Shown here one piece after another: positions 44,013 through 54,748 of a DNA stretch of 64,000 nucleotides. Source of the DNA: Prochlorococcus sp. AG-363-O06 (GTDB lineage: Bacteria > Cyanobacteriota > Cyanobacteriia > PCC-6307 > Cyanobiaceae); contig QCFY01000005.1 of the NCBI GenBank assembly GCA_003280085.1, positions 23,058 through 87,057 on the forward strand, written 5' to 3'. The notes beneath the pieces are model-generated. The model did no database searches, had not been told where the DNA came from, and worked only from the letters and a program-made list of their open reading frames with translations. Numbering within the stretch: the stretch's first letter is position 1; every line of letters starts with the position of its first letter. Both the position numbers and the translations under genes were made by a program.

Positions 44013-44288
44013 ATGGGACGTTCACTCAAAAAAGGACCTTTTATTGCTGACAGCCTTTTGCGGAAGGTTGAGAAGCAAAACACAGATGATGACAAGTCTG
44101 TGATTAAGACATGGTCCAGAGCTTCCACAATTCTTCCAATGATGATTGGTCACACAATTGCTGTTCACAATGGGAAAACCCATATTCCCGTTTTTATTAC
44201 AGAGCAAATGGTTGGCCACAAATTGGGGGAGTTTGCCCCTACCCGAACATATAAGGGCCATATCAAAGATAAAAAAGGAGCACGTTGA
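44013..44288 (+). CDS. rpsS: 30S ribosomal protein S19
   Basis: 91 residues. [23 protein letters not shown] and [31 protein letters not shown] are family-typical. It binds 16S rRNA in the head with S13. The stop is five bases before rplV. Confidence 0.98.
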   Translation: MGRSLKKGPFIADSLLRKVEKQNTDDDKSVIKTWSRASTILPMMIGHTIAVHNGKTHIPVFITEQMVGHKLGEFAPTRTYKGHIKDKKGAR

Positions 44289-44293
44289 ATCTC

Positions 44294-44659
44294 ATGACTA
44301 ATTCATCCCCTACTGGAAAAATTGCTCAGGCTCATGGACGTTTTGTTCGTGGCTCTGTATCAAAGGTTCGACGTGTACTTGATCAAATACGTGGTCGAAC
44401 ATATAGAGATGCTTTGATCATGCTTGAGTTCATGCCTTATCGCTCAACTGGCCCAATTACTAAGGTGTTGCGTTCTGCGGTAGCAAATGCCGAGCATAAT
44501 CTCGGACTAGATCCAGCCTCATTGGTTGTTTCAAAGGCCACTGCTGATATGGGGCCTCCTATGAAGCGCTATCGGCCTCGTGCTCAAGGTCGTGCTTTTG
44601 CAATTAAAAAGCAAACTTGTCACATCAGTATTGCTGTGACACCTACCACTGAATCCTGA
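44294..44659 (+). CDS. rplV: 50S ribosomal protein L22
   Basis: 121 residues from ATG 44294; a TTG at 44285 would overlap rpsS and add three residues. [46 protein letters not shown] and the tunnel loop [26 protein letters not shown] are diagnostic. Confidence 0.97.
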   Translation: MTNSSPTGKIAQAHGRFVRGSVSKVRRVLDQIRGRTYRDALIMLEFMPYRSTGPITKVLRSAVANAEHNLGLDPASLVVSKATADMGPPMKRYRPRAQGRAFAIKKQTCHISIAVTPTTES

Positions 44660-44678
44660 CCCTAAACATCATCGACTG

Positions 44679-45407
44679 ATGGGACACAAAATCCATCCAA
44701 CTGGCTTACGACTGGGTATTACTCAGGAACATCGCTCACGTTGGTATGCACCTAGCAAGACTTATCCGATTCTTCTTAAAGAGGATGATGGTATTCGTCA
44801 ATTCATCCATAAAAAATATGGAGCTGCTGGCATTAGTGATGTCGTCATAGCTCGTAAAGCTGATCAGCTTGAAGTCGAACTCAAGACTGCTCGTCCGGGA
44901 GTAATAGTTGGACGTCAAGGTAGCGGAATTGAGGACCTGAGATCAGGAATACAGAAAACAATTGGAGATAGAAGTCGACAGGTTCGGATAAATGTTGTTG
45001 AGGTCGAAAGAGTTGATGCAGATGCTTACCTTTTAGCCGAGTACATAGCTCAACAGTTAGAAAAACGTGTTGCTTTTCGTCGGACTATCCGGATGGCGGT
45101 TCAACGTGCACAAAGGGCCGGGGTTTTGGGGTTGAAGATTCAGGTAGGGGGTAGATTGAATGGAGCTGAGATTGCTCGTACAGAGTGGACTCGTGAAGGG
45201 CGTGTTCCTTTGCATACTCTTAGAGCAGAGATTGATTATGCAACCAAGGTTGCAAGCACTACTTATGGAGTGCTTGGAATAAAAGTGTGGGTCTTTAAAG
45301 GAGAAGTCCTTGACAAGGAAGATCAGCAATTGCCTGTGGGTGCCAGTCCACGTCGACGGGGCAATCGAAGGCCCCAACAGTTCGAAGACCGCTCAAATGA
45401 GGCCTGA
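44679..45407 (+). CDS. rpsC: 30S ribosomal protein S3
   Basis: 242 residues. [27 protein letters not shown] opens the protein. The KH domain is at [23 protein letters not shown] (about 71-93) and the C-terminal domain has [38 protein letters not shown]. The extra basic tail ([18 protein letters not shown]) is plausibly disordered. Confidence 0.98.
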   Translation: MGHKIHPTGLRLGITQEHRSRWYAPSKTYPILLKEDDGIRQFIHKKYGAAGISDVVIARKADQLEVELKTARPGVIVGRQGSGIEDLRSGIQKTIGDRSRQVRINVVEVERVDADAYLLAEYIAQQLEKRVAFRRTIRMAVQRAQRAGVLGLKIQVGGRLNGAEIARTEWTREGRVPLHTLRAEIDYATKVASTTYGVLGIKVWVFKGEVLDKEDQQLPVGASPRRRGNRRPQQFEDRSNEA

Positions 45408-45423
45408 TAAGGAGATTTAAACC

Positions 45424-45897
45424 ATGCTTAGTCCAAAACGCGTCAAATTCCGCAAACAACAACGTGGCCGCATGCGTGGGGTCGCAACAAGGGGGAATAC
45501 CATTGCTTTCGGTGAGTTTGCATTGCAAGCTCAGGAATGTGGTTGGATTACCTCAAGACAAATAGAGGCCAGTCGACGTGCGATGACACGTTATGTCAAG
45601 CGTGGCGGGAAGATCTGGATAAGGATCTTCCCTGATAAACCAGTGACAATGAGGCCTGCAGAAACTCGAATGGGTTCTGGTAAAGGCAACCCAGAGTTTT
45701 GGGTTGCTGTTATTAAGCCAGGCAGGATCCTTTTTGAAATGGGAGGTGAGGAAATCACAGAAGAAATTGCCAGAGAAGCTATGCGTCTGGCGCAATACAA
45801 GCTTCCAGTAAAAACAAAGTTCTTGACTCTTGAGAATCAAGAGTCAACCAATGGTACTAGTTCTTCTGGTGCTAAAACTGCTGCATTGGAGTCTTGA
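45424..45897 (+). CDS. rplP: 50S ribosomal protein L16
   Basis: 157 residues. [36 protein letters not shown] and [26 protein letters not shown] are typical of the tRNA-binding L16. About 18 low-complexity residues at the end (Ser/Thr/Ala-rich) exceed the usual length of about 140. GGAG stands before the ATG. Confidence 0.98.
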   Translation: MLSPKRVKFRKQQRGRMRGVATRGNTIAFGEFALQAQECGWITSRQIEASRRAMTRYVKRGGKIWIRIFPDKPVTMRPAETRMGSGKGNPEFWVAVIKPGRILFEMGGEEITEEIAREAMRLAQYKLPVKTKFLTLENQESTNGTSSSGAKTAALES

Positions 45898-45899
45898 TC

Positions 45900-46115
45900 A
45901 TGACCAGACTAGATACTGCTGAAGTACGTAAGCTCACCGATGTTGACCTTGCAGAACAGATCAATGGCTTGCGACGTGAGCTTTTTGATCTTCGTTTTCA
46001 ACAAGCTACGCGCCAGTTGACAACTACACACCGTTTCAAGGAGGCCCGCATTAAGTTGGCTCAACTTCTGACGGTACAGAAGGAGCGAACTAGCTCCAAT
46101 ACTTCCTCATCTTGA
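45900..46115 (+). CDS. rpmC: 50S ribosomal protein L29
   Basis: 71 residues from ATG 45900 (a TTG six bases earlier overlaps the rplP stop). [33 protein letters not shown] matches the two-helix hairpin of L29 beside the tunnel exit. The tail is Ser/Thr-rich. Confidence 0.95.
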   Translation: MTRLDTAEVRKLTDVDLAEQINGLRRELFDLRFQQATRQLTTTHRFKEARIKLAQLLTVQKERTSSNTSSS

Positions 46116-46131
46116 ATAGGTTTTCGAAATC

Positions 46132-46398
46132 ATGGCACTAAAGGAAAGAGTCGGCACCGTTGTAAGCGACAAGATGGATAAGACAGTGGTTGTTGCGGTT
46201 GAAAACCGCTTCCCTCACCCCATCTATCAAAAAACTGTTAGTCGAACCACCCGATATAAAGCTCACGATTCTGAGAATCATTGTCGTGTAGGAGACAGAG
46301 TTCGTATTACAGAAACTCGTCCTTTAAGTTCTTCAAAACGTTGGGCTGTTGCTGAGGTTTTAAGTCACAGCTTTAAAGCTGAGGAGGTATCCAAATGA
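46132..46398 (+). CDS. rpsQ: 30S ribosomal protein S17
   Basis: 88 residues, OB-fold: [71 protein letters not shown] is embedded just before the next start, and the rplN ATG overlaps this stop by four bases. Confidence 0.98.
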   Translation: MALKERVGTVVSDKMDKTVVVAVENRFPHPIYQKTVSRTTRYKAHDSENHCRVGDRVRITETRPLSSSKRWAVAEVLSHSFKAEEVSK

Positions 46399-46760
46399 TT
46401 CAGCAAGAAACATATCTCACCGTTGCTGATAACAGTGGTGCAAAACGAATTCAATGCATTCGTGTATTGGGCTCCAATAGAAGATATGCCCATGTAGGGG
46501 ATGTAATTGTTGCGGCTGTCAAGGATGCGATGCCAAATATGGGTGTTAAAAAGTCTGATGTTGTTAAGGCTGTAGTTGTTAGGACAAAAGCCACAATGCG
46601 CCGTGATACAGGGAATTCGATTCGGTTTGATGACAATGCAGCAGTATTGATAAATGAAGACAAGAATCCTCGAGGAACTAGGGTTTTTGGCCCTGTTGCT
46701 CGTGAGTTGCGAGAGCGTAATTTCACCAAAATTGTATCTTTGGCACCTGAGGTGATTTAA
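46395..46760 (+). CDS. rplN: 50S ribosomal protein L14
   Basis: 121 residues with [26 protein letters not shown] and the central [46 protein letters not shown]. It contacts 16S rRNA in bridge B8. Coupled to rpsQ by a four-base overlap; rplX starts on the next base. Confidence 0.98.
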   Translation: MIQQETYLTVADNSGAKRIQCIRVLGSNRRYAHVGDVIVAAVKDAMPNMGVKKSDVVKAVVVRTKATMRRDTGNSIRFDDNAAVLINEDKNPRGTRVFGPVARELRERNFTKIVSLAPEVI

Positions 46761-47117
46761 ATGTCTAGTCTTTTCCAGAAATCAAAGTCAGTTCAACGTA
46801 TTAAAATGAAAATACGTAAAGGAGACACCGTTCAGGTTATTAATGGCAAAGAGAAAGGCAAAACCGGCGAGGTTTTGAAGATTTTACCTCTAGAAAATCG
46901 AGTAATTGTTGAGGGCATAAATATACGCACTCGTCATGTAAAACCAACTCAAGAAGGTGAGTCAGGTCGAATAGTTACTGAAGAAGCGTCTTTGCATGCT
47001 TCTAATGTAATGATTTATTCAACTTCTAAAAAAGTTTCTAGTCGTGTAGAAGTTTTTGTTGATAAGGATGGGGCGAAGAAGCGACGATTAAAGAAAACCG
47101 GTGAGGTTATTGATTAA
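46761..47117 (+). CDS. rplX: 50S ribosomal protein L24
   Basis: 118 residues. The KOW motif is [25 protein letters not shown] (about 17-41). The first 15 residues are an extension not found in many bacteria. ATG 46761 directly follows the rplN stop, and ATG 46806 would give the short form. It is the last gene before a 115-base spacer. Confidence 0.96.
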   Translation: MSSLFQKSKSVQRIKMKIRKGDTVQVINGKEKGKTGEVLKILPLENRVIVEGINIRTRHVKPTQEGESGRIVTEEASLHASNVMIYSTSKKVSSRVEVFVDKDGAKKRRLKKTGEVID

Positions 47118-47193
47118 TTAATCATTTACCTCATTGCTTAGATTCTAAAGTCCGTTCCACCTAATTCTTTTCTCAAACCTTTCAAATCTTTTC

Positions 47194-47217
47194 TACTTCT
47201 GACCCAGACCAGAAGTA
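47194..47217 (+). promoter_or_regulatory. Hairpin in the rplX-rplE spacer
   Basis: TACTTCTG (47194-47201) pairs with CAGAAGTA (47210-47217) across an eight-base loop, ending 15 bases before the rplE ATG. It lies in the only spacer of over 100 bases between rplC and adk. In E. coli, S8 regulates at this gene junction, but I see no S8 site signature. Confidence 0.35.
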
Positions 47218-47232
47218 ACTCCTTCACAAACC

Positions 47233-47772
47233 ATGTCACTTAAAAAGCGCTATAAGGAGACGATTCAGCCAAAGTTGCTGAAAGATTTAAGTCTCTCTAA
47301 TATTCACCAAGTCCCTAAGGTGTTAAAAGTCACCGTTAATAGGGGTTTAGGAGAAGCTGCCCAGAATGCAAAGTCTTTAGAGGCTTCTATGAATGAGATG
47401 GCCACAATTACAGGCCAGAAAGTTTTAGTTACTAGGGCTAAGAAGGCTATAGCTGGATTCAAAATCCGACAGGGCATGCCTATTGGCTGTTCTGTGACTC
47501 TTCGGGGTGAGCGTATGTATGCATTCTTGGAACGCTTGATTAACCTTGCCTTGCCTAGGATTAGAGACTTTAGAGGAGTTAGCCCAAAGAGTTTTGATGG
47601 TCGTGGGAATTACACCTTAGGAGTAAGAGAACAACTGATTTTCCCGGAAATTTCCTTTGACAAGATTGAAGCTATCCGTGGAATGGATATCACGATTGTG
47701 ACTAGTGCTGGTTCCGACGAGGAGGGCAGGGCCCTCCTCAGTGAGTTAGGAATGCCATTCCGCAGTAATTGA
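47233..47772 (+). CDS. rplE: 50S ribosomal protein L5
   Basis: 179 residues. [26 protein letters not shown] and [56 protein letters not shown] are family hallmarks. It binds 5S rRNA. The hairpin upstream may control this second half of the cluster. Confidence 0.98.
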   Translation: MSLKKRYKETIQPKLLKDLSLSNIHQVPKVLKVTVNRGLGEAAQNAKSLEASMNEMATITGQKVLVTRAKKAIAGFKIRQGMPIGCSVTLRGERMYAFLERLINLALPRIRDFRGVSPKSFDGRGNYTLGVREQLIFPEISFDKIEAIRGMDITIVTSAGSDEEGRALLSELGMPFRSN

Positions 47773-47789
47773 GCCCCTTTGCAATAACT

Positions 47790-48191
47790 ATGGCTAATCA
47801 CGATCCAATTTCTGACATGCTCACCCGCATACGTAATGCGAGTGAAAAACGTCATGACACAACACGCGTACCTGCCTCACGCATGTCTCGCAGTATTGCG
47901 AAAGTGCTTCAAAAAGAGGGTTTTATCGCGCAAATCACAGAAGACGGTGATGGAGTTAGAACCCAACTAATTCTGGAGTTGAAGTACAGCGGCAAGCATC
48001 GCAATCCCACAATTCGTTCAATGCAAAGGGTTAGTAAGCCTGGATTGAGAATTTATAAGAACACCCGTGGTTTGCCGAAGGTATTAGGGGGGTTGGGAGT
48101 GGCAATTATTTCTACTTCAAAGGGTGTCATGAGCGATCGAGATGCTCGTAAACAGGGCGTTGGCGGAGAAGTTCTCTGCTACGTCTACTGA
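47790..48191 (+). CDS. rpsH: 30S ribosomal protein S8
   Basis: 133 residues from ATG 47790. [44 protein letters not shown] at the start and [26 protein letters not shown] at the end are diagnostic. An upstream TTG frame overlapping rplE is not needed. Confidence 0.98.
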   Translation: MANHDPISDMLTRIRNASEKRHDTTRVPASRMSRSIAKVLQKEGFIAQITEDGDGVRTQLILELKYSGKHRNPTIRSMQRVSKPGLRIYKNTRGLPKVLGGLGVAIISTSKGVMSDRDARKQGVGGEVLCYVY

Positions 48192-48210
48192 TAAATCAGG
48201 AGCCTGAATT

Positions 48211-48750
48211 ATGTCCCGCATTGGTAAATCTCCAATTCAAGTGCCAGATAAGGTCAATGTGACCCTGGATGGACTTTCGGTAACGGTCAAAGGGCCCAAA
48301 GGTGAGTTGAAACGTACTCTTCCTGAAGGTGTAAGTATTAGTCAGGTGGAAAACACTCTGGTTGTTTCTCCTACAAGTGAAAAGAGAAAGTCACGCGAGA
48401 GGCATGGACTTTGTAGATCATTAGTAGCAAATATGGTGGAGGGTGTTAGTCAGGGATATTCTCGTAAGTTGGAAATCGTTGGTGTAGGTTCCCGAGCACA
48501 AGTTAAAGGTCGGAGTTTAGTAGTAAGTGCTGGCTATAGTCATACAGTTGAAGTAATACCGCCAGAAGGAATTACTTTCGCAGTTGAAAACAATACAAAT
48601 GTTACTGTTTCTGGAGCAGATAAAGAATTGGTCGGGAATGAGGCCGCCAAAATTCGGGCGATTAGACCACCTGAACCTTATAAAGGCAAAGGTATTAAAT
48701 ATGCGGGAGAGCATATTGTTAGGAAAGCCGGTAAGTCCGGTAAGAAATAA
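48211..48750 (+). CDS. rplF: 50S ribosomal protein L6
   Basis: 179 residues with two alpha/beta repeats. [35 protein letters not shown] begins it, and [32 protein letters not shown] ends it, as is normal. It lies near the factor-binding site of the large subunit. Confidence 0.98.
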   Translation: MSRIGKSPIQVPDKVNVTLDGLSVTVKGPKGELKRTLPEGVSISQVENTLVVSPTSEKRKSRERHGLCRSLVANMVEGVSQGYSRKLEIVGVGSRAQVKGRSLVVSAGYSHTVEVIPPEGITFAVENNTNVTVSGADKELVGNEAAKIRAIRPPEPYKGKGIKYAGEHIVRKAGKSGKK

Positions 48751-48779
48751 AACCTTATTAATCTTGATCTGAAATTACC

Positions 48780-49148
48780 ATGCCAACTCTTTCTCGAAAA
48801 CAACAAACACAGAAGCGACATAAGCGCCTTCGTCGCAATTTAAGTGGAACAAAAAGTCGTCCCAGGCTTTCAGTTTTTCGCTCTAATAACCATATCTATG
48901 CTCAAGTGATAGATGATGTTGCACAAAGTACACTTTGTGCAGCTTCCACATTAGATAAAGACTTGCGCACTAGCCTTAAAGCTAATGCAAGTAGTTGTGA
49001 TGCTTCTACTGCTGTTGGCGAACTTGTCGCCAAGCGTGCCCTAGAAAAGGGCATAGAACGAGTAGTCTTTGATCGCGGTGGAAACCTTTACCATGGCCGA
49101 GTTAAAGCCCTTGCCGATGCTGCCCGGGTAGCGGGCCTTAAATTCTGA
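48780..49148 (+). CDS. rplR: 50S ribosomal protein L18
   Basis: 122 residues. [31 protein letters not shown] and [40 protein letters not shown] are conserved; it binds 5S rRNA with L5. Confidence 0.98.
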   Translation: MPTLSRKQQTQKRHKRLRRNLSGTKSRPRLSVFRSNNHIYAQVIDDVAQSTLCAASTLDKDLRTSLKANASSCDASTAVGELVAKRALEKGIERVVFDRGGNLYHGRVKALADAARVAGLKF

Positions 49149-49160
49149 CCCTGCTCTCTA

Positions 49161-49799
49161 ATGACCGAATCTAAGTCCAAATCCAAAGGAAAAGAAGCTT
49201 CATCAGCTTCTGATGTACCAGCTGCTGCAGAAGGACAGCAGCAGCCTCAACAGCAACAGCGAAAAGGTCGAGGTGAGCGACGTGGACGTCGAGGAGACCG
49301 TCGTGGTCAGGAAAGAGATTCTGAATGGCAGGAAAGGGTTGTTCAGATTAGAAGAGTTTCTAAAACTGTTAAAGGTGGTAAAAAAATGAGTTTTAGGGCC
49401 ATTGTCGTAGTTGGGAATGAGCGGGGCCAGGTTGGAGTTGGAGTTGGCAAAGCAGGAGATGTTATTGGCGCTGTTCGTAAGGGTGTTGCAGATGGGAAAA
49501 AGCATTTGGTTAAGGTTCCTTTGACCCGCCATAGTTCTATTCCTACTCTTTCCAATGGTCGAGACGGAGCCGCTAGCGTATTGATCCGGCCTGCTGCTCC
49601 AGGTACTGGAGTTATTGCTGGAGGGTCTATTCGTACAGTATTGGAGCTTGCTGGGATTAAAAATGTTCTAGCTAAGCGCTTGGGAAGTAAAACTCCGCTG
49701 AATAATGCTAGAGCGGCAATGGTTGCTTTGGCAGAACTTAGAACTCACAAAGAGACTGCCAAAGAAAGAGGCATCTCCCTTGAACAGATTTATTCCTGA
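49161..49799 (+). CDS. rpsE: 30S ribosomal protein S5
   Basis: 212 residues, longer than usual because the first 50 are Gln-, Lys-, Gly- and Arg-rich ([26 protein letters not shown]), probably disordered. The core is normal: [46 protein letters not shown] and the C-terminal [22 protein letters not shown]. It contributes to decoding fidelity and mRNA unwinding. Confidence 0.97.
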   Translation: MTESKSKSKGKEASSASDVPAAAEGQQQPQQQQRKGRGERRGRRGDRRGQERDSEWQERVVQIRRVSKTVKGGKKMSFRAIVVVGNERGQVGVGVGKAGDVIGAVRKGVADGKKHLVKVPLTRHSSIPTLSNGRDGAASVLIRPAAPGTGVIAGGSIRTVLELAGIKNVLAKRLGSKTPLNNARAAMVALAELRTHKETAKERGISLEQIYS

Positions 49800-49805
49800 T
49801 TTCAA

Positions 49806-50258
49806 ATGACACTTCGACTTGATTCTTTGAAAGCAAATGAAGGCGCCCGACGACGAAAGTTGCGCAAGGGCAGAGGTATTGCCGCTGGCCAAGGTGCGAG
49901 TTGTGGCTTTGGCATGCGAGGTCAGAAATCTCGGTCCGGCCGCCCAACTCGTCCCGGTTTCGAGGGAGGGCAAATGCCTCTTTATCGAAGGGTTCCTAAG
50001 CTCAAGCACTTCCCTTTAGTTAATCCAAAGGCTTATACCGTTATTAATGTTTCTGCTTTAAATGAATTACAAGCAGAAACCATTGTGAATCTTGATTCAC
50101 TTGTAAAGGAAGGTTTGGTTACAAGTCCCAAGAATCCTCTAAAGGTTCTTGGTAATGGGAGTCTAAAGACAAAACTGATTGTTCAGGCTGCTGCATTTAC
50201 TTCATCTGCCCGGTCAAAGATTGAAGCGGCTGGTGGTACTTGTGAAATTTTAGATTGA
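49806..50258 (+). CDS. rplO: 50S ribosomal protein L15
   Basis: 150 residues. [62 protein letters not shown] is the conserved Gly/Arg-rich head. It is the last gene before secY, six bases after rpsE. Confidence 0.98.
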   Translation: MTLRLDSLKANEGARRRKLRKGRGIAAGQGASCGFGMRGQKSRSGRPTRPGFEGGQMPLYRRVPKLKHFPLVNPKAYTVINVSALNELQAETIVNLDSLVKEGLVTSPKNPLKVLGNGSLKTKLIVQAAAFTSSARSKIEAAGGTCEILD

Positions 50259-50332
50259 TAGACTCTTTTAAGATAAGTTTAATCACTGAAACTTATTTAA
50301 TCCTTTAATCTCTAACTAATTTTATTTCTTAA

Positions 50333-51652
50333 ATGTTTGTTAGTAGAGGCCGAAATCCTAGCGCTGGCGAGGTAGCCACCCAATTAGTTGTCAACAAAGA
50401 ACTGCGTGGAAGAGTTCTTACAACTTTGGGATTGTTGTTACTCATTCGGCTAGGAATATATATACCTATGCCAGGCATTGATAGGCAGGCTTTTCAAGGC
50501 TTTCTTGAGCAAGGTGGTCAATTAATAGGCTTTCTAGATATCTTTACAGGTGGTGGGATATCTACGCTCGGCATATTTGCTCTTGGGATACTTCCTTTCA
50601 TTAATGCTTCTATTATTATTCAACTGCTAACAGCTGCACTCCCCCAGTTGGAGGATTTGCAGAAAAATGAAGGAGAGGCTGGTAGAAGAAAAATTGCACA
50701 AATTACTCGTTATGTTGCCTTGGGTTGGGGCCTTATTCAAAGCATCATCTTTGCATTGATTCTTAGGCAGTATGCGATAGAGGATCTAAGCGAGGTTGCT
50801 TTTGTTGTTCAAACTTCTTTGGCTTTAGTAACAGGATCTATGGTTGTAATGTGGTTAAGTGAAATCATTACTGAAAGAGGCATTGGCCAAGGTGCTTCTT
50901 TGGTTATTTTCCTTAATATTGTGGCGACCTTGCCAAAAGCCTTGAGCTCTACTATTGAGAAAGCTCAAACGGGTGATAGAGGAGATGTTCTTGGAATTAT
51001 TGTTCTTTTATTGGTATTTCTATTTACTATTGTTGGAATTATTTTTGTTCAGGAAGGTGCCAGGAGACTGCCAATCGTAAGTGCAAAGAGGCAAATAGGA
51101 GATACAAGTTTGTTGCCAAGTCGCCAAAGTTACTTGCCTCTTAAATTGAATGCTGGTGGAGTTATGCCAATTATTTTTGCTTCTGCTTTGATATTTCTTC
51201 CTATTACCATCGCAAATTTCTCAAGAAATCCTTTTCTTATAAGAACTGCAAGTTATTTAAATCCAAGTGCCTCAAACCCTTGGCCTTATGCAGTTGTATT
51301 TTTTGCCTTAATTCTTGGGTTTGCATATTTTTATGCTTCTTTAACGGTTAACCCAACGGATATATCTGCAAATCTCAAACGTGGAGGTGTCGCAATACCA
51401 GGAGTCAGGCCTGGGAGTGCAACTTCTCGATATCTTTCAGGAGTTCAAAATCGATTGACTTTGCTTGGAGGATTATTTCTTGGAGCAGTGGCAATTATTC
51501 CTGCTGCTGTTGAACGGGCAACAAATGTCCAAACTTTTCAAGGATTAGGAGCAACTTCTTTGCTTATTCTTGTTGGTGTTGCTATCGATACCGCTAAGCA
51601 AGTGCAGACTTATGTTATTTCCCAACGCTACGAAGGCCTAGTACGCCAATAA
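50333..51652 (+). CDS. secY: Preprotein translocase channel SecY
   Basis: 439 residues with about ten membrane helices. It forms the protein-conducting channel of the plasma and thylakoid membranes. Typical segments are IPMPGIDRQAF (near TM1), GGGISTLGIFALGILPFINASIIIQLL, ALPQLEDLQKNEGEAGRRKIAQITRY, SYLPLKLNAGGVMPIIFASAL and NPTDISANLKRGGVAIPGVRPG. The ATG at 50333 gives a short polar head. Confidence 0.98.
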   Translation: MFVSRGRNPSAGEVATQLVVNKELRGRVLTTLGLLLLIRLGIYIPMPGIDRQAFQGFLEQGGQLIGFLDIFTGGGISTLGIFALGILPFINASIIIQLLTAALPQLEDLQKNEGEAGRRKIAQITRYVALGWGLIQSIIFALILRQYAIEDLSEVAFVVQTSLALVTGSMVVMWLSEIITERGIGQGASLVIFLNIVATLPKALSSTIEKAQTGDRGDVLGIIVLLLVFLFTIVGIIFVQEGARRLPIVSAKRQIGDTSLLPSRQSYLPLKLNAGGVMPIIFASALIFLPITIANFSRNPFLIRTASYLNPSASNPWPYAVVFFALILGFAYFYASLTVNPTDISANLKRGGVAIPGVRPGSATSRYLSGVQNRLTLLGGLFLGAVAIIPAAVERATNVQTFQGLGATSLLILVGVAIDTAKQVQTYVISQRYEGLVRQ

Positions 51653-51680
51653 AATAGAAATTTATTCAGAAATTTTCTTG

Positions 51681-52232
51681 ATGAAAAAACAACGCATACT
51701 TTTTTTGGGCCCCCCTGGAGCTGGTAAAGGTACTCAGGCTTCAATGATTTGCGAAAGTGATGATATTTGCCATTTATCTACAGGTGATTTGCTTAGGGCT
51801 GAAGTTGCTTCAGGGACTTCATTGGGTAAGCAAGCTTCGTTGGTTATGAGTAAAGGTGAGTTAGTTGGAGATAGCCTGGTTTTATCAATAGTTGAGAAAA
51901 AACTATCTAATATTTCTAAAGGGTGGCTATTGGATGGATATCCCAGAAACATTAATCAAGCAAAGGCTCTTGGCGAGTTGCTCCATAAATTAAAACAACC
52001 AATTCAAGTTGTAGTTTTGTTTGAAATTGATGATGATTTGTTGGTCCAAAGGCTTTTGGGGCGAGGTAGAAGTGATGATAATGAGGAAGTGATTCGTCAC
52101 AGATTAAGGATTTATAAGGAGAAAACGACTCCACTTATTGACTATTACAGCAAAGATGGATTGCTTAAGTTTGTGAAAGGTGATGGAGAAGTAAGCGAAA
52201 TTTCCAAATGTATTGAAGAAATCTTGAGTTAG
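51681..52232 (+). CDS. adk: Adenylate kinase (short form)
   Basis: 183 residues. The P-loop is [18 protein letters not shown], with [32 protein letters not shown] and [31 protein letters not shown]. It has a minimal LID, as is usual for cyanobacteria. It interconverts AMP, ADP and ATP. ATG 51681 is chosen over the overlapping TTG 51678. Confidence 0.96.
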   Translation: MKKQRILFLGPPGAGKGTQASMICESDDICHLSTGDLLRAEVASGTSLGKQASLVMSKGELVGDSLVLSIVEKKLSNISKGWLLDGYPRNINQAKALGELLHKLKQPIQVVVLFEIDDDLLVQRLLGRGRSDDNEEVIRHRLRIYKEKTTPLIDYYSKDGLLKFVKGDGEVSEISKCIEEILS

Positions 52233-52278
52233 CAATGTAGTAGGATTGCCGTTTGGAAATTTGGAGTGCCACACCATT

Positions 52279-52392
52279 ATGAAGGTGCGAGCCTCAGTCA
52301 AAAAAATGTGTGAGAAGTGCCGGGTGATTCGCCGCCACGGTCGGGTGATGGTCATTTGTACCGTCCCTAAGCACAAACAGCGCCAGGGATAG
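52279..52392 (+). CDS. rpmJ: 50S ribosomal protein L36
   Basis: 37 residues, [37 protein letters not shown] in two parts: a Cys11-Cys14 pair and Cys27-His32 form the zinc ribbon (the C+ type). It lies between adk and rpsM, and no infA is present at this usual place. Confidence 0.97.
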   Translation: MKVRASVKKMCEKCRVIRRHGRVMVICTVPKHKQRQG

Positions 52393-52497
52393 CCCTGGCC
52401 ATCTCTAGTTCTGAGTTTTGGCTTTCAGCCTCTACTCCACTAGATCTAGACACCTTGACAGGTGTTTTTTCCTGTTCACCTTCGTATTTTTTGCTAA

Positions 52498-52863
52498 GTG
52501 GCAAGGATTGCTGGCGTTGACATACCCCGTGAAAAACGGGTTGAAGTTGCCCTCACGTATATCTATGGGATTGGTCTTACCAGGGCCAAATCCATACTCA
52601 GTCAATCTGGAGTTAATCCGGATATACGAGTCAAGGATTTAGAGGATGGGGATGTACAAAAACTTCGCCAAGCTACAGAGACTTTTACGATTGAAGGAGA
52701 CCTCCGCCGTCAGGAGGGAATGGCCCTTAAGCGATTGCAAGACATAGGTTGTTTACGAGGAAGGCGTCATCGAATGAGCCTTCCTGTTCGCGGCCAGCGC
52801 ACTCGTACTAATGCGCGAACTCGAAGAGGCTCAAGAAAAACAGTGGCTGGCAAGAAGAAATAA
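52498..52863 (+). CDS. rpsM: 30S ribosomal protein S13
   Basis: 121 residues from GTG 52498. [25 protein letters not shown] at the start and [28 protein letters not shown] at the end are diagnostic. It contacts the A- and P-site tRNAs in the head. The 105-base spacer before it has no gene. Confidence 0.98.
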   Translation: MARIAGVDIPREKRVEVALTYIYGIGLTRAKSILSQSGVNPDIRVKDLEDGDVQKLRQATETFTIEGDLRRQEGMALKRLQDIGCLRGRRHRMSLPVRGQRTRTNARTRRGSRKTVAGKKK

Positions 52864-52924
52864 GCCACGCAACTAAAGCTTCGAAAGCTTAACTCTCCTA
52901 TCCCGTATCCAAAGGCCCAAGAAT

Positions 52925-53317
52925 ATGGCCACAACTGCTAAAAAATCAGGCTCCAAGAAGGTCAAACGCAATGTCCCTAATGGGGTAGTGCATATTCAAA
53001 GCACCTTCAATAACACCATTGTCTCGATTACTGATACTTCAGGCGAGGTTATTGCTTGGTCCTCTGCTGGTGCCAGTGGTTTTAAGGGGGCTAGAAAGGG
53101 AACACCGTTCGCTGCCCAGACTGCTGCAGAAGCTGCTGCAAGACGTGCTTTGGAGCAAGGCATGCGTCAAATAGAAGTGCTTGTTCGAGGACCAGGTTCA
53201 GGTCGGGAAACAGCTATTCGTGCTTTGCAAGTGGCTGGACTCGAAATCACTCTTATTAGAGATGTAACGCCTCTCCCCCACAATGGTTGCAGAAGGCCTA
53301 AACGCAGACGCGTTTGA
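52925..53317 (+). CDS. rpsK: 30S ribosomal protein S11
   Basis: 130 residues. [47 protein letters not shown] and [21 protein letters not shown] are diagnostic. It shapes the platform at the mRNA exit site. Confidence 0.98.
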   Translation: MATTAKKSGSKKVKRNVPNGVVHIQSTFNNTIVSITDTSGEVIAWSSAGASGFKGARKGTPFAAQTAAEAAARRALEQGMRQIEVLVRGPGSGRETAIRALQVAGLEITLIRDVTPLPHNGCRRPKRRRV

Positions 53318-53373
53318 CTTTTAGGTTTATTAGCCTTCTCACCTCTTTCATCCCTTTATTAAAAATTTAGACC

Positions 53374-54312
53374 GTGTTGCAATACCAGATTGATCGGATC
53401 GACCATCAAGTTGCGGGTGATCGCTCTCAAACGGGTGTTTTCCTTATAGGGCCCTTAGAACGTGGTCAGGCAACCACATTGGGTAATTCACTTCGACGTG
53501 TCCTTATGGGAGGCCTTGAGGGCAGCGCTGTAACTGCTGTTCGTATTGCCGGCGTTAATCATGAATATGCAACGATTCCAGGAGTTAGAGAGGATGTTTT
53601 AGATATCCTCCTCAACTGCAAACAAATATCGGTAAATAGTAGAAGCCCTGAACTGGAAATCGGCCGTTTGGTTGTTTCTGGTCCTGCTGAAGTTAAAGCA
53701 AAAGACCTGCAATTCTCTTCTCAGGTCAAGGTTGTTGATGGAGACAGTCCAATAGCCACTGTTCATAATGGGCATAGTCTGGAATTAGAAGTTCATGTTG
53801 AGAGGGGTGTTGGATATCGCCCTGTTGATCGTCACAATGAAGAGACTAGTGCAATAGATCTGCTTCAAATAGATGCTGTATTTATGCCTGTACAAAGAGT
53901 TAATTTCACAATTGATGAGACTGCAGTAGCTGAGGGTGGATCTACCCGAGAGAGGTTGCGCATGGAAGTCGTTACCGATGGCTCCACTTCTCCAGATGAT
54001 GCTTTGGCAGAAGCTGCTAATCAGTTGATTGAGTTGTTTCAGCCATTGGCAACAGTGACCATGGTTGAAGAGACAGTTCAAGAGCCTGAGCCAACTGCAG
54101 AAGCTCAAATTCCTTTGGAAGAGTTAAATCTTTCAGTTAGAGCTTACAACTGCCTTAAGAGAGCTCAAGTTAATTCAGTTTCAGATCTTATGGGCTTTAG
54201 CTATGAGGACTTACTTGAGATCAAGAATTTTGGTTCTAAATCTGCAGATGAGGTAATAGAGGCCCTTGAGAGAATAGGCATTTCAATTCCACAAAGCCGA
54301 ACTTCGGCATGA
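53374..54312 (+). CDS. rpoA: RNA polymerase subunit alpha
   Basis: 312 residues from GTG 53374. The N-terminal dimerisation domain includes [60 protein letters not shown] linker rich in Glu, Pro and Thr leads to the C-terminal domain [49 protein letters not shown], which contacts promoters and regulators. Confidence 0.98.
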   Translation: MLQYQIDRIDHQVAGDRSQTGVFLIGPLERGQATTLGNSLRRVLMGGLEGSAVTAVRIAGVNHEYATIPGVREDVLDILLNCKQISVNSRSPELEIGRLVVSGPAEVKAKDLQFSSQVKVVDGDSPIATVHNGHSLELEVHVERGVGYRPVDRHNEETSAIDLLQIDAVFMPVQRVNFTIDETAVAEGGSTRERLRMEVVTDGSTSPDDALAEAANQLIELFQPLATVTMVEETVQEPEPTAEAQIPLEELNLSVRAYNCLKRAQVNSVSDLMGFSYEDLLEIKNFGSKSADEVIEALERIGISIPQSRTSA

Positions 54313-54351
54313 ATTAATCTCAACTTTAAGTCCTAGAAACTTTTAAAACTC

Positions 54352-54702
54352 ATGCGTCATCAATGTCGAGTCCCACAGCTTGGTCGTCCTGCAGATCAAA
54401 GGAAGGCAATGCTTCGTGGTTTAACTACGCAGTTAATTCGTGAAGGAAGAGTGAAAACTACAAAAGCTAGAGCAAAAGCCTTGCGGGATGAGGCAGAGAG
54501 GATGATTACACTTGCTAAGGAAGGTAGCTTGGCTTCAAGGAGAAGGGCTATTGGATTTATTTATGACAAGCAATTGGTTCATGCTCTTTTTAAGAAGGCA
54601 CAGGAAAGATACGGAGAAAGAAAAGGAGGCTATACCCGGATAGTTAGGACAGTCCCTAGGAGAGGTGATAATGCACAAATGGCAATAATTGAGTTGGTTT
54701 AA
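54352..54702 (+). CDS. rplQ: 50S ribosomal protein L17
   Basis: 116 residues. [57 protein letters not shown] and [31 protein letters not shown] match the family. It ends the alpha operon part. Confidence 0.98.
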   Translation: MRHQCRVPQLGRPADQRKAMLRGLTTQLIREGRVKTTKARAKALRDEAERMITLAKEGSLASRRRAIGFIYDKQLVHALFKKAQERYGERKGGYTRIVRTVPRRGDNAQMAIIELV

Positions 54703-54748
54703 GAACTATTCCCATTGTTTGTAAATAGATACCTTGTTTAGGTAATTA

